Positions 23,590-33,321 of a DNA stretch of 64,000 bases are shown piece after piece. The stretch's first letter is position 1. Each line of letters opens with the position of its first letter. The translations under genes were made by a program, and so were the position numbers. Below the pieces are notes generated by a model. It made no database searches, was not told the origin of the DNA, and was given only the letters and a program-made list of their open reading frames with translations. Source of the stretch: Isoetes taiwanensis (lineage: Eukaryota > Streptophyta > Lycopodiopsida > Isoetales > Isoetaceae); assembly GCA_021234155.1 (NCBI GenBank), contig JAJEKV010000008.1, positions 18,329,570-18,393,569 of the forward strand, read 5' to 3'.

Positions 23590-25020
23590 CCTTATTCCTT
23601 AATCTACACCGCACGTAAAGTTCCTCGTTTGTGGGGTATGCAAGTACAAAATTTGCTATACTGTATAACAAGATTCGCAAAATACTATAAGATTTCAAGC
23701 GGAATATTATATGGAGTTGATTTTGTACGTGCAAAATACAATTATGAGGGCTCTCGCTGCCCTACGTCACCCCCCGTGTGAATATGCACCCAAACCAAAG
23801 GGGGTTTAAGGGGGATTTTAATTTAAATGTGTTGGACCCAATGGTTGTGTTAATTAATGTCAATGGTAGTTATGTGTTGGTTGTTAATGTCAATGGTTGT
23901 TATGTGTTGGTTGTTATGTGTTGGGGGATTTAATTTTTATATGTTGGATGTTAATGGTTTGTGTTGCAAAAAAATTTTGGCCCCTTCGGGGCCTTAGGGA
24001 CGCCCCCCCGTGTGACAAATAGAATTCAAACCAGAAAAAAACTAGAATTCATTTGAGGCTTTCATCACCTGTAACTTTTGAATTTCATCACAATAAAACA
24101 AATACAACATAAGTAAAAGTTACCATAAAGATAGAGCAGATTGATCCCATTATTCTGAAAGTCATAAAGTTTGCAACACCCATACACAAACATTTTTCAA
24201 CTGGAATTTAACAGCAGCCTTTGGCCTCCATGGATTCTTGTGGTGAGAAACCAAAGTGGGAAACTTTTCTGCTTGTTAGCACAAGGATCTAGAAGCCTTG
24301 GAATTTGCTTAATAACTGCCTCAAAATCTAAAAATGCATGGTAATTTTTTGCAAGCTTCATTCGGAATGAGCCATAAAACAATATCCAATAGCGCAACTG
24401 TATTAATCAATTTGGTAGGATGTGAAAGCCTATCAAACCCGGTAGAAAAAATTCTTTGTTTTAGCATAGATAACTTAACCAAATATATCCATATCATACA
24501 TTATCAAAAGATCTGGGAGAGAGAGCTTTCCAACATAATAAAATCATCTCAAACAGAGCTCTGGATCAAAAAGTTATGATAAGAAAGCGTGTTGCCGGGG
24601 AAAGCGTACTACATGCACCCTTCAAGCCCTTCATGCCCATTATGCACCCACACACAAAAAGAGGGCTTTTGTTGTGAGCCATTGGTTGTTGACCATTATG
24701 CACCACACGCACAAAAAGGGGCTTTTGTTGTGAGACATTGGTTGTTGCCCATTATGCACCACACACACAAAAAGAGGGCTTTTGTTGTGAGCCATTGGTT
24801 GTTGACCATTATGCACCACATGCACAAAAAAAGGGCTTTTGTTGTGAGCCATTGGTTGTTGACCATTGGAAAAAAAAAGGCTAAAATCAATGGCTCAGAA
24901 ATGGTGCACTCTAGATGTACGCATTAGTACATCCATTTGAATACACCACGAAATCATAGGAAAACCTTAGTGAAAAGCGTACAAAAACACAGAGAAAACC
25001 CCCTGTTATTATGCTACATA
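23590..25020 (-). repeat. Dispersed repeat R1, copy B (inverted)
   Basis: Reverse-complement of 2573-3900. It ends CCCCCTGTTATTATGCTA at about 25,018, followed by CATAT. It carries the loop and one arm of the foldback (23,590-23,950), the GGGGCCTTAGGGACGCCCC block and a four-unit version of the tandem repeat. It lacks the second foldback arm that copy A has. The two copies are 19.5 kb apart in opposite orientation. Confidence 0.75.
24620..24872. repeat. Tandem repeat, about 65-bp unit, four copies
   Basis: Four head-to-tail units of GGCTTTTGTTGTGAG.CATTG, GTTGTTG(A/C)CCATTATGCACC and CACA(C/T)(A/G)CACAAAAA. The same unit is present twice in R1 copy A. The deduced HKKRAFVVSHWLLTIMHH-like peptide is only a translation of the repeat. 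Confidence 0.85.
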
Positions 25021-25540
25021 TTTGATATATGGCAAACAAACTAGGCTCAGAGTTGAGATATCGTGTGGAAATACATAACTATTTGGCCTCAAAGTCCCAT
25101 CTATTCTCCTCCACAGTTCCAAATATTCTAATGCCCTCCAGTGCATTAATCAGCACTCCAATTTTAGCTCCAATGATTGATATAAAAAACTAAGGCATAA
25201 ATGTATAGACAAATCATAGAGTGTTAGCGTATGTTTGGCAATGTTAGAGATATATAAGAGAATTGTTAATTACTTCATAATGCTGAACACAATGTAGTAT
25301 AGGTTGGGATAATGGTTGGGCATATGCATGTTGTAAACAATGGGCAAGTATTGATGGGTTGGATTGGCATATTGAGGCATGCTCAAATTCATAGCCAATG
25401 TTGTTTCATTGGATTTTTATGCAACCTTATGTCCTAAATAAGAAGCTTATAGCTCTAAAATTCTATTTCTGGTGATATAATGCCTAGCAAAGGCATGCTT
25501 TACACTCAGACAAAATGCTTTACACTTCACAGTCTGCAAA
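25021..25540. other. No recognisable gene
   Basis: AT-rich sequence with no ORF of interest on either strand. Confidence 0.4.
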
Positions 25541-25547
25541 TCCTCCA

Positions 25548-25850
25548 AAGTTCTGAGCTTCTTCTTCTGAACTTAAAATATCATGTATTTTTTCCTCCAG
25601 CTGCTCAAAGTTGATGCTGTATGACCAAATTACGTGCAATGAAAAAAAGGGCATAAACTGACCCTGTCTAAATCTGTGTGAATGAGTGTGAAGTTCTGAG
25701 CTTCTTCTTCTGAACTTAAAGATATCTAAAGATATCGTGTACTTTTTTCCTCCAGCTGCTCAAAGTTGATGCTGTATGATCAAATTACGTGCAATGAAAA
25801 AAAGGGCATAAACTGACCCTGTCTAAATCTGTGTGAATGAGTGCCACATA
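25548..25850 (-). repeat. Tandem duplication of about 140-150 bp around an eIF6 splice donor
   Basis: The unit AGTTCTGAGCTTCTTCTTCT ... AATCTGTGTGAATGAGTG occurs twice. On the minus strand each unit contains the end of the eIF6-like exon (HTDLDR, then GGGTCAG). It is followed by an open frame INFEQLEEKIHDILSSEEEA with stop after GGFADCEV, whose family I do not recognise. The copies differ by a small insertion (AGATATCTAAAGATATC). Confidence 0.75.
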
Positions 25851-26211
25851 ATCATTAACGACAACATAGTTGCCCAGAGCAGACAGTGTTTCATCAACCC
25901 GCTGGACCAGTACTCTGTCTGGCAAACAATTTCTGATATGCAAAAGCTCTGTTGTAAACCATACAGATCAATGTTTTTGGCAGGAAGGAAGAAAATTTAG
26001 GCAAAGAAACCTGCCACCAACCTTGATCAGTCGTAGAATTAGGCAGCAGCAACCCATTTTTATTGCATGTTTGGCATCAAAGAATTTTCAAAATACAATG
26101 GTTCAGAATCCAGAAAGTTATTAACTGAAACACTTACCAACAATCACACGGGTCCCTGCAATAGATGTCTTTACAACTGGTATGACGCCACTAAGCTCTG
26201 CTTCAAACATA
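25818..26211 (-). pseudogene. eIF6 fragment, three exons, decayed
   Basis: Minus-strand pieces match translation initiation factor 6, the anti-association factor of the 60S subunit. Exon 26211-26138 reads MFEAELSGVIPVVKTSIAGT then RVIVG, with donor GTAAGT. A middle piece near 26,062-26,022 reads KNGLLLPNSTTDQ, but its acceptor is missing. Exon 25925-25818 reads [19 protein letters not shown], then [12 protein letters not shown]. These correspond to roughly residues 35-125 of about 245. The N-terminus (ENNxEVG) and the C-terminal half are absent, and the last exon end is tandemly duplicated. I infer a captured or degenerated fragment. Confidence 0.75.
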
Positions 26212-26395
26212 CTGCATCAATAATATAACATCTGAATTAGAATTGTTTTATATTACATGATGAGACTACTTGTTAAGAAAATAATTCAAAATGATCAATA
26301 AAACAGCTGCTAAATCATTATTTCCTTCCAGAACAAGCTTACTAGCTAATAAATGACCACTGGTGCCTTCAAGTATCAAGTTATTCACCCGATTA

Positions 26396-26460
26396 TCCAG
26401 TCAGAGTCCTTGTAGACAATGAGATTATCCAGTCAGAGTCCTTGTAGACAATGAGGTGAG
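26396..26460. repeat. 32-bp tandem duplication
   Basis: ATTATCCAGTCAGAGTCCTT plus GTAGACAATGAG occurs twice in direct succession. Confidence 0.85.
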
Positions 26461-26629
26461 AAATACCTTTGTGCGCTGATTTCAAAATAAAAATGGAAAC
26501 ATAATAGTAGGAGCAATATAAGAGAACCGTACCCAAGTGAAGGCAATAGTATTCAAGGATTAAAAGAAATTTGATTAAGGATCAAGGATTAATAGTAAAA
26601 CCAGGATAGATTAAAAGAAATTTGAGGCC

Positions 26630-26989
26630 CTAAGAAATTCCTGTATCCGAAATCGATGACATGCAATACAGAGTAGACCCAAAAACCAGAGCACCTGAAC
26701 AGATCAAAATGCTTACTAGGTTAAACTGCAGATGGTGCCATAGCTGGGCTATGTCTTCTGGTCCCATTCGGCTCAGCTCTACCGCCACAACCAGAACAAT
26801 GGAGATTATGAGCAGAAAAAATGCATGCGTTATCAGATAATGGTAACCCAGTTTCACATATTTCAGATTGACGGATTGTAAGAAATCAGGCAAGCGGGAG
26901 CGGATGATGCGCCCAGATTTCTTCGCCATACCTGCGTTTGCGCCCTGTTCCTGATCTGATTGGGCCTTTGGAGGCACAGAACTGCCCAT
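26630..26989 (-). pseudogene. 3-ketoacyl-CoA synthase N-terminal exon fragment
   Basis: The minus-strand ORF starts MGSSVPPKA. It then reads RLPDFLQSVNLKYVKLGYHY, a first hydrophobic segment (about residues 52-69), VELSRMGPEDIAQLWHHLQF and a second hydrophobic segment (about 88-108). This is the membrane-anchored start of plant KCS enzymes, the condensing step of very-long-chain fatty-acid elongation in the ER. The family then continues with RPRPVYLVDF and the FAE1 domain. Here the frame ends SISDTGIS* and no FAE1-type exon (catalytic Cys) is found downstream. This first exon is well preserved at 119 codons, but the gene is truncated. Confidence 0.82.
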
Positions 26990-27117
26990 GCTACAGATGG
27001 AAGGTGCCGGATTGAGAAGACTTCTTCAGAAACAGGGGAAACAGTTCGCCCAAATCGGGCCGCCGCATGCATTAAACGCCCAAATTGGGCCGCATGCATT
27101 AAAGTTATGAGTGGTGG

Positions 27118-27265
27118 ACGTCACTCCACCCAAAAAAAAAAAAAAACTAGCGAAACCCTTCCGGGCTTTAAATTTGGAAACCCTTCCGGGTTTGCTGGAA
27201 AATTGGAAGGTTTCCAACTTTTTAAGAATTCTAACCCGAATCGGGTGGAGATAGTGTGAGCGTAA
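27118..27265. mobile_element. GGAAACCCTTCC foldback, short copy (FB4)
   Basis: GAAACCCTTCCGGGCTTTAA and GGAAACCCTTCCGGG face AATTGGAAGGTTTCC. It ends with GGAGATAGTGTGAGCG, the same end motif as FB1. It lies just upstream of the KCS fragment's start. Confidence 0.65.
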
Positions 27266-27357
27266 TTTCATTGTATTTGTCAAAATGCCATTCTCTTTTG
27301 TACGTATATTCATTTTCAGCTGAACCGCGGTGGCGGGAAGCTAGATCCAGTGGACAA

Positions 27358-27507
27358 ATGGCAATTCCAAACATCAATTTGCCTACATCTGATGCGCGAG
27401 CACAGATCCGGCAGAAGGATCGGCGTCCAGCAAGTAACGACAGCCCTAACTTCTTTGATTTCTCCCACATCCAATTCATAAAAAGCAAGTCGATTCTTCA
27501 CAAACAG
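27358..27507 (+). CDS. Candidate first coding exon, unidentified
   Basis: An ATG at 27358 opens exactly 50 codons (MAIPNINLPTSDARAQIRQK ... FIKSKSILHKQ) to a good donor (CAG|GTAATT). The composition is protein-like, and the Pro/Asn-rich start with a basic stretch could be any intracellular protein. No family was recognised and no following exon was found in the next 2 kb. The R2 copy starts in the presumed intron. Confidence 0.35.
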
Positions 27508-27529
27508 GTAATTTTTGGTTTTTGCATGC

Positions 27530-27810
27530 TTTTTGGGTTGCCCCTAGGGGGCAAACCCTTGTTTATGTGGGCTTTTGGCATATCCTGGCAACCCCTAGGG
27601 GCCAAACCCTTGTTTATGTGGGCTTTTGGCATATCCTAGGTAGATCCTAGAATATCCCTAGTATATGCTGGTGACTGCTCCAAACCTCCTATTTCCTGTA
27701 AACTGGCGGTCACCTGGTAAAGAACTCGACGTCTCATTTCTTGAAGCCGGTTTCTTTCTTTTGCTGTGCTCAAGGTCGCTCTGTGGAGATCGGTGGCAGA
27801 AATGCATTCA
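27530..27810 (+). repeat. Dispersed repeat R2, copy 2 with internal duplication
   Basis: Inverted relative to 5990-6208. A block of about 55 bp (AAACCCTTGTTTATGTGGGC, TTTTGGCATATCCT) is present twice here and once in copy 1. The remainder, through GGCGGTCACCTGG and GGTCGCTCTGTGGAGATCGG, aligns. Confidence 0.7.
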
Positions 27811-29095
27811 TTTGCTCGTCACACAAAATAACTGCATTCAAGTTCGAGGGCTCCTCAAGCCTAAGCCAACGCCCCAGGAGCAATGTTGAGAATGGCAGCG
27901 CCGTTTGCGCCAAGAGTCTCGCAATGTAGAATGCGAAATTAGGGGTATGTCATACCTTAGCACTAATCTGCTTTTTTTTTCTAGTGATTAAGTGATGCAT
28001 TTGCTCAGTGAATCTTCTCTTAGTTCTTGTGATATAATCATTTACCCTAAATTCCAGGGTTTCGTACATGATGCAGTCTCAGAAGTAATTTAGACAACTC
28101 TAGATCTCTTCATTTGATTAATTAGTAAGATGAGTTGCTAATTGTGAGAGTTCTTTATTGTTAAACTAGAAAGCCAAGTTTGCAAGTTCTAAGCATAAAT
28201 TTATGCAAGAGCTTTCCCTTTGTTACAGAGAACAAAAAGCTATAAAAGAGCAAAGGTGTGATGCTCTATTGCTTCATCTCTATACCCATCTTCTCACATA
28301 TGGTCTGATGCTACTTTTTCCCTCAAGAGTTGCTGGATTATTGACACTTAGAACATTGACAGGTCCCTATCAAAATTGGGTGTAATACAAAGTTATGAAA
28401 AATTGGACAGGCTATTGCAAAGGAGATTGTAAGCTCAAGAACTAAACATCACAAAAAAACTTGAGGGCTTGCATTTGTTTATTGTTTTGGAGTAACATGC
28501 TGATGCCATTTGGTTACTCATGGAGAAGGATGTAAACTGGACGAGTTAGAAAATAAGCACATTGTCCCGTGTTGTAATCTAGTGATGTGCAGGAGGATCT
28601 TTAGCTGGGGAAGATATCCCTGGTTGCTCTGATTGCTCCTAAGAGGGGAAGTCCTCTGCCCTTGTGGCCTTTTTCTCTGATAAACATTCTGGATTCGTGC
28701 AACTGTAGAAGATACGGAATGTAACTTACTAAAGAAAGAAGACTCTGCAACCTCAGTTATTTGACTCTCTTTCTGGGCCATTAGAATGAACACAGGTCTT
28801 TAAGCATAAATGTTAGCAAAGAGCATGGTTTTATTGGTTACAGAAACATACAGAAGATATGTGCCTGTTAATTATACCAGTTTGTTTCTATTCTTGAAAC
28901 TATATGCAGTTTTTTGCAATGTGCCTGTCTCAGGAGTTTTGAAAGTTCAGGTGACAGCAGGTGCTATAGTCTGACATTCCAAATGGTCCAAATATCACTA
29001 TCTTGCAACAAGCATGTCAAGAGAGTATTCAGCTCATCATATCACTGTGCAGCCAGGATTTATACTTCTGGGTAAGTTCTTAATTGGTTGGGGTT
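27811..29095. other. No recognisable gene
   Basis: Only short ORFs. A minus-strand ORF at 28518-28793 is Ser/Gln-rich with no family resemblance. Confidence 0.4.
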
Positions 29096-29096
29096 T

Positions 29097-29235
29097 TGTA
29101 AATGTGAGCTCAGGCACCTCCATTTTTTCCTGCAGCACCTCCATGATTTCTGGCATTGCAGACCTTTGATCTGCATCTTCATGAATGCACCAACATGCCA
29201 ATCAGATGATCTTCTCTGCTTTGTCATGCTCAAAA
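29097..29235 (-). pseudogene. Receptor-like kinase C-lobe fragment
   Basis: The minus strand reads DKAEKII, an in-frame TGA, then LACWCIHEDADQRSAMPEIM and EVLQEKMEVPEL. This is subdomain XI of plant receptor-like kinases (ALWCIQEDPDQRPSMxEVVxMLE). The stop and the absence of subdomains I-X nearby make it a relic. The opposite-strand ORF here is a shadow. Confidence 0.7.
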
Positions 29236-29737
29236 TCACCATTCATTCTAGGATTGCAAGTTTTCAGGTCTTTGCAAGTTTCGGGGATAGAATCGGCTTT
29301 GCAAACTAAGGTTTAAGATTATTTCCCTTTTCCAACCCGTTTTTCCAATGCATGGTGTTCACATCCAATTCTTTAAATGCAGCCATATGAAAACTGTTGA
29401 CTTGAACCCCAACGATGAGTGGGTCAACGTAAGTTCCTGTTTCAAATTCCTGGAGATGCAGTGCCATATTGGATTACCTACATTACTATGATTTATATCT
29501 GCTCAACTCTTAGAGCCATGTCTTAGGCAAGTATATGCAGCTTATGGTAAAATGTAGTGGGTTAAAATATTACATTGTTAGGGTGCTTACGCAAATCTTC
29601 CTGCATTAATCAATTTCAAAGAGTTGAAGGTACTTGTTTTGAATCTGATCTGGTTATAAACGCTTTTCAAAATATGTTTGAAAAATGTAGAAGTACATAA
29701 ATTGTGTCAATGTATTAATGAAAATGCTATGCTTTCA
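29236..29737. other. No recognisable gene
   Basis: No supportable feature seen between the kinase and PPR relics. Confidence 0.4.
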
Positions 29738-29940
29738 GCTTATGGTCAGAATGGTTCTGTAAAAGAGGCTTTTGGATGTTTCCAAAGCATGCATGAAAAA
29801 GCCAATTCTGATGCCACCTGTCCATTGGCCTGACATTTATTAGCATATTGACTGCATCTAGCACTGGTCTTGTTGCAAAAGGCTGTCACCACTTCATTTC
29901 CATGAGCCCACAATATGACATCCAACAGGTTCCAAAGCAT
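29738..29940 (+). pseudogene. PPR gene fragment
   Basis: The frame AYGQNGSVKEAFGCFQSMHE is followed after a frame change by TFISILTASSTGLVAKGCHH and FISMSPQYDI. This is the order of the last PPR S motif and the start of the E1 region (AYGQNG...EALxxFxxM...TFxSxLxACSHxGLVxEGxxxFxSMxxxYxI). It is only about 65 codons long and is out of frame between the two halves. It is not derived from the same segment of the intact gene at 49.5 kb, which differs in sequence. Confidence 0.7.
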
Positions 29941-31295
29941 TATAACTGTATTTTGAACCTTCTGGAATGAGCTGCTTGGCTTGATAAATCACACGATTGT
30001 TTGATGTTGCATTGGATCCTGGTGGGGACGTGTGCTTAACTCTAGTTGGTGCTAGCAATGTAATCCTGATGTTTTCACAATAACGCAATGTGTGAATTAT
30101 TCATGAAAAAACTTCCATGGTAATGCCATTCTCTTGCCTTTGTAGACATTGAGTTACTAGTTAAGTAAATAGCTTGTTGAAGAAGTTGCACAGGTAGGCT
30201 GGCAGGCTGGCTTGTTCAATAAAGTTATGGCAGGCAGGTAACCAACATGTCTGTTTTTTGGCAATCTAAAGAAAAGGAAAATAGCAGGACGGTATCTCTT
30301 TTGTTCACACTAGGAGCTAACCATATCTAGTAAATAGTTTGAGACAGTGTAGCTGGGAAAGCATCGACTCCAACAATTGCATGTAATTGAAATGGAGCTC
30401 TTACGTGTGCATTCAGCCTGATTTTGAAGTTCATTGAAGCCAAATTCTGCCGAGGAACATTTTTTATCCGTGGAGAAAAGGTCGAAATCAAGTTTTCAGC
30501 ATAATGTATAAAAGTTCATCTTCTCAAATATTGTTTTGCTATATTATTCTATCAGAAACGAGGTTTACATTTAATAGGGCTAAAATTCAAAAGCACAATT
30601 GCATGATCTCTTTGTAATCTTATTATAAATGACAATGCTATGCATATTCAAAGTTCCGAACATGACAAACCAAGGAAGTAGTTATATTTTACCTTACCTT
30701 CTAGACCTAGCAAAAGATATAACCATAAGCCTAAGCATATGAAACGTGATGTCCAAGTTGAAGTCAAAGGAAGAATTTGCTTCATCAAGATATAGGTCAA
30801 CCTAGAACAAAAGTCTAGCAAGACTTAAGCATGCAGCATGGTCAGTCAAACCTTGAAGGCACTTGAATGTGCTACAGCCTTAATTGGATGTGACAATTGT
30901 GACAAAATTGAGGTCAACAAGGGAAATGTCAAAGGTACTTGAGAACTACGAATACGAGCGAGACCTCTATGCAAATCTCTAGATTAGTGGCTCCGTATAA
31001 TCTTCAAAAGTCTGCGTTATCTTCTCCGGAATACAATTTAAAGCCATTGATAAAATCCCAGAAATAGCGTAGGCCCTTTTTCCATCCCTAAGTTATATAC
31101 CAGAATATCCTTAAAGCCACCCTAAAAATCTAATCCATGTTCTAAATCTCTAGATAAAACATTACAATCAACACAATACTGCACTCATCTCTTCTTCATC
31201 TTCATTCAAAACATTCGAACTTCGGTCTTTGCCATCTTAAAGCAAATAATGCACAATATTTCATAGAGAAATGACTGATTGCATTATATCTGTAC
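29941..31295. other. No recognisable gene
   Basis: AT-rich and low in ORFs, with no repeats or RNA genes recognised. Confidence 0.4.
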
Positions 31296-31299
31296 TGCA

Positions 31300-32165
31300 T
31301 TATATTCTTCTCTCTTTGAGGTCAATAACTTTAGGGAGGATGCATTTAGACCAGGCAACCTTAACCACCGCACCCTCCTCTGTGCTAGCCCATATGAAAT
31401 TTTGGACTATTGTAATGAGCTCCCGCACTTTAATCTGCGGGGCTAGCAACAAGGAAGCCATATACACATGGGTACTGCTGAGCATTGATTTAGCCACTTT
31501 AATGCGACCAACGAGAGGTAACTTTGCATTTGACCACCAGAATATGTTTTTCTCCAAATCCTTAATAATTTCTGCCCATGCTGCTCCTGCACCAACATGA
31601 ATGCCAACAGAAATTCCAAGTAGCTTTATGGCATGTCCATGAGCAAGAAGCTTCCATCGATAATCATGAAGACATGCCGGAATTGGAGTATCCAACGTCC
31701 ATAAGACCGTGCACTTTTGCCAACCCACCAACACGCCGGAAGCCAAAGAGAATATAAGAGCAGTTTTGCAGATTCAAGGTTCTTGGAGTTAGTGACAAGA
31801 AAGAGAAATGTGTCATCAGCATATTGATTGCAAACTTCATGTGTACCATCCTCCGTAGCAAGACCCTGAAGGATCCCCTCCACTGATGCAACAGCAAATA
31901 ACTGTAATAGCGTCTCCGCGACAATTGTGAAAAGGAGTGGTGCTAAAGGGCATCCCTGACGAATACCTCGTCCAAGTGGAAAGACCGATGATGGCTCGCC
32001 ATGAAAAAGAACAACAGCTCGGGCAGAGAGATGTAACTTCATGATGTTTGATGTGAATTGCTATCCGAATTCCAATATGGGCGTACACACGTGCATGAAC
32101 TCCCAACTAACACTGTCATACGCTTTTGCAAAATCAAGTTTAAGATACACCATTTCGCCGACGTG
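31300..32165 (-). pseudogene. LINE reverse transcriptase fragment (minus strand)
   Basis: Reading down from about 32,150, an LDFAKAYDSVSW-like start is followed by FPLGRGIRQGCPLAPLLFTI, then CNQYADDTFLFLVTNSKNLE (RT catalytic YADD). After a frame change come GISVGIHVGAG, FWWSNAKLPLVGRIKVAKSM and an IWAS block. This is L1-type ORF2 from the palm domain through the post-RT region. It is better preserved than the 7-9 kb copy and includes the segment that copy lost, but it has at least two frameshifts. It lies head-to-head with the plus-strand LINE piece that begins at about 32,170. Confidence 0.85.
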
Positions 32166-32169
32166 CCCA

Positions 32170-32689
32170 GTAGATCCCGTGCCCATGGACATCTCCCAGT
32201 TATTTGCAGACCATCCATTACTGGCCCAGATGCAAATTCCTTATTGCCTATTCCTGACCAGTGTGTGCAAAAAATTGGAGGAGATTCAAAAGATGCAAGA
32301 GCAAGCAGAGGCGATCTGTAGTCAATATAGGGATATTGATCATCGAGGTGTCCATTTCTGCTTAAGTACCCATCTGCTTTTTGCCAGCCTCGAAAGATAG
32401 CAAAAGGCCTTAACTCTGCAGTATCCCAACATCTATCGCCGCATGAGTCGCGGGTCACTTCTCCTCCCATTAGTCCCCACCATGGTCGCTACTCACCACT
32501 TCAGTGGGCTAATATGGTTGAAGAGGTTTCTATATCACGTCAGGTTGAGAATATTGCCATTGCCGCTCTGGAGGCACTGGTGGGGTCTCCTGCTCTAACC
32601 CCTTCAGAACCTCAATGCGGTTAGCTTCATGGAATGTTCAGGGGGTGGCCTCTTTCCCCCCTTAAGAGGAGATATTGTTTTATCTGTCT
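32170..32689 (+). pseudogene. LINE ORF1 end and endonuclease start, interrupted
   Basis: After an ORF1-like tail (DISQLFADHPLLAQM, KLEEIQKMQEQAEAI), the plus strand reads ALEALVGSPALTP and then SWNVQGVASFPP, the first strand of an APE-type LINE endonuclease. A stop follows and then EEILFYLS, broken by the LTR element at 32,690. The frame resumes at 43,575 with KLDVQFVCLQEHKC. The endonuclease LQE glutamate (metal ligand) is therefore on the other side of an 11-kb insertion. Confidence 0.8.
32685..32689. other. 5-bp target-site duplication, left
   Basis: TGTCT, repeated exactly at 43,575-43,579 on the far side of the retrotransposon. Confidence 0.9.
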
Positions 32690-33275
32690 TGTTAGTCCTA
32701 TGTCCTGGTACATAACTATTCATGCACACCACGGACCAGGTCAAGAACAAGGAGCCCACGGTCGAGGTCGGTCGGTCGTCAAAGCCCGGTGAAGACCAAG
32801 CGGCGAGACCACTTGAGAAGGCCGCGGCACGCGCAAAGAAGAGGCAGAGAATGGACAAGTGGCGGCCGCCGGCGTCGGCCCGTGATTCGAGCATTTCAAG
32901 AGGCACCGCCCGGCATTCCCTAAATCAAGGCCTCCTTCGAGTCGGCCGACTTAGATCGGCAGAGTGTCAGTATTGGGCCAGAGGCCATTGTACTATATAT
33001 ATGAGTAGAGCTAGCATTCGAGTTTTAGATGAGTTTTTGGTTCTTGTCTCCATCATTTTTTCTCTCGATTGCGAGACCTCATGTATTTTCATTGATATCA
33101 AGGAGTTCTGTTCTCTTCATTGTGTTCTCATTCGACTTTTCTTTTGTCTTCTTTTTTTCGCCTTCCTTTGTTCTTTTGCAAATCCCGCATGACACAGCTC
33201 CGGATTCTCCTGTTTGATCCAAGGGTCCTCACAGAGGGCTGTCTTGCAGGAGTTCCCGAACCTAGACCCCAAACA
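32690..33275 (+). repeat. 5' LTR of the gypsy element
   Basis: Starts TGTTAGTCC and ends CCCCAAACA. It aligns along its length with 42,987-43,574. The U3 part is CG-rich here where the 3' LTR has CA/TG. The shared TACTATATATATGAGTAGAG is the likely core promoter. Confidence 0.92.
32992..33003 (+). promoter_or_regulatory. LTR TATA box
   Basis: TATATATATG within TACTATATATATGAGTAGAG, conserved in the 3' LTR at about 43,290-43,301. Transcription would start about 30 bp downstream, which defines the U3/R border. Confidence 0.65.
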
Positions 33276-33276
33276 C

Positions 33277-33297
33277 TGTCGCTGCTGCCGGGTCTGA
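33277..33297 (+). other. Primer-binding site, tRNA-Asp-like, degenerate
   Basis: One base after the LTR, TGTCGCTGCTGCCGGGTCTG resembles TGGCGCCGTTGCCGGGGA, the primer site for tRNA-Asp used by Athila-type elements, with several mismatches. Assignment is by position plus partial match. Confidence 0.5.
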
Positions 33298-33321
33298 TTT
33301 CCTTTTCCTTCTTTCTTTTAC

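Noticed and set aside
24589-24927. 112-codon ORF with repeated HKKRAFVVSHWLLTI peptide
   Set aside because: It is the translation of a 65-bp tandem DNA repeat inside R1. The other strand gives an equally repetitive peptide, and the unit number varies between copies.
31300-32684. Single LINE with a twin-priming 5' inversion
   Set aside because: In twin priming the inverted piece should come from upstream of the direct piece. Here the inverted part is RT (downstream) and the direct part is ORF1/endonuclease, so two copies placed head-to-head fit better.
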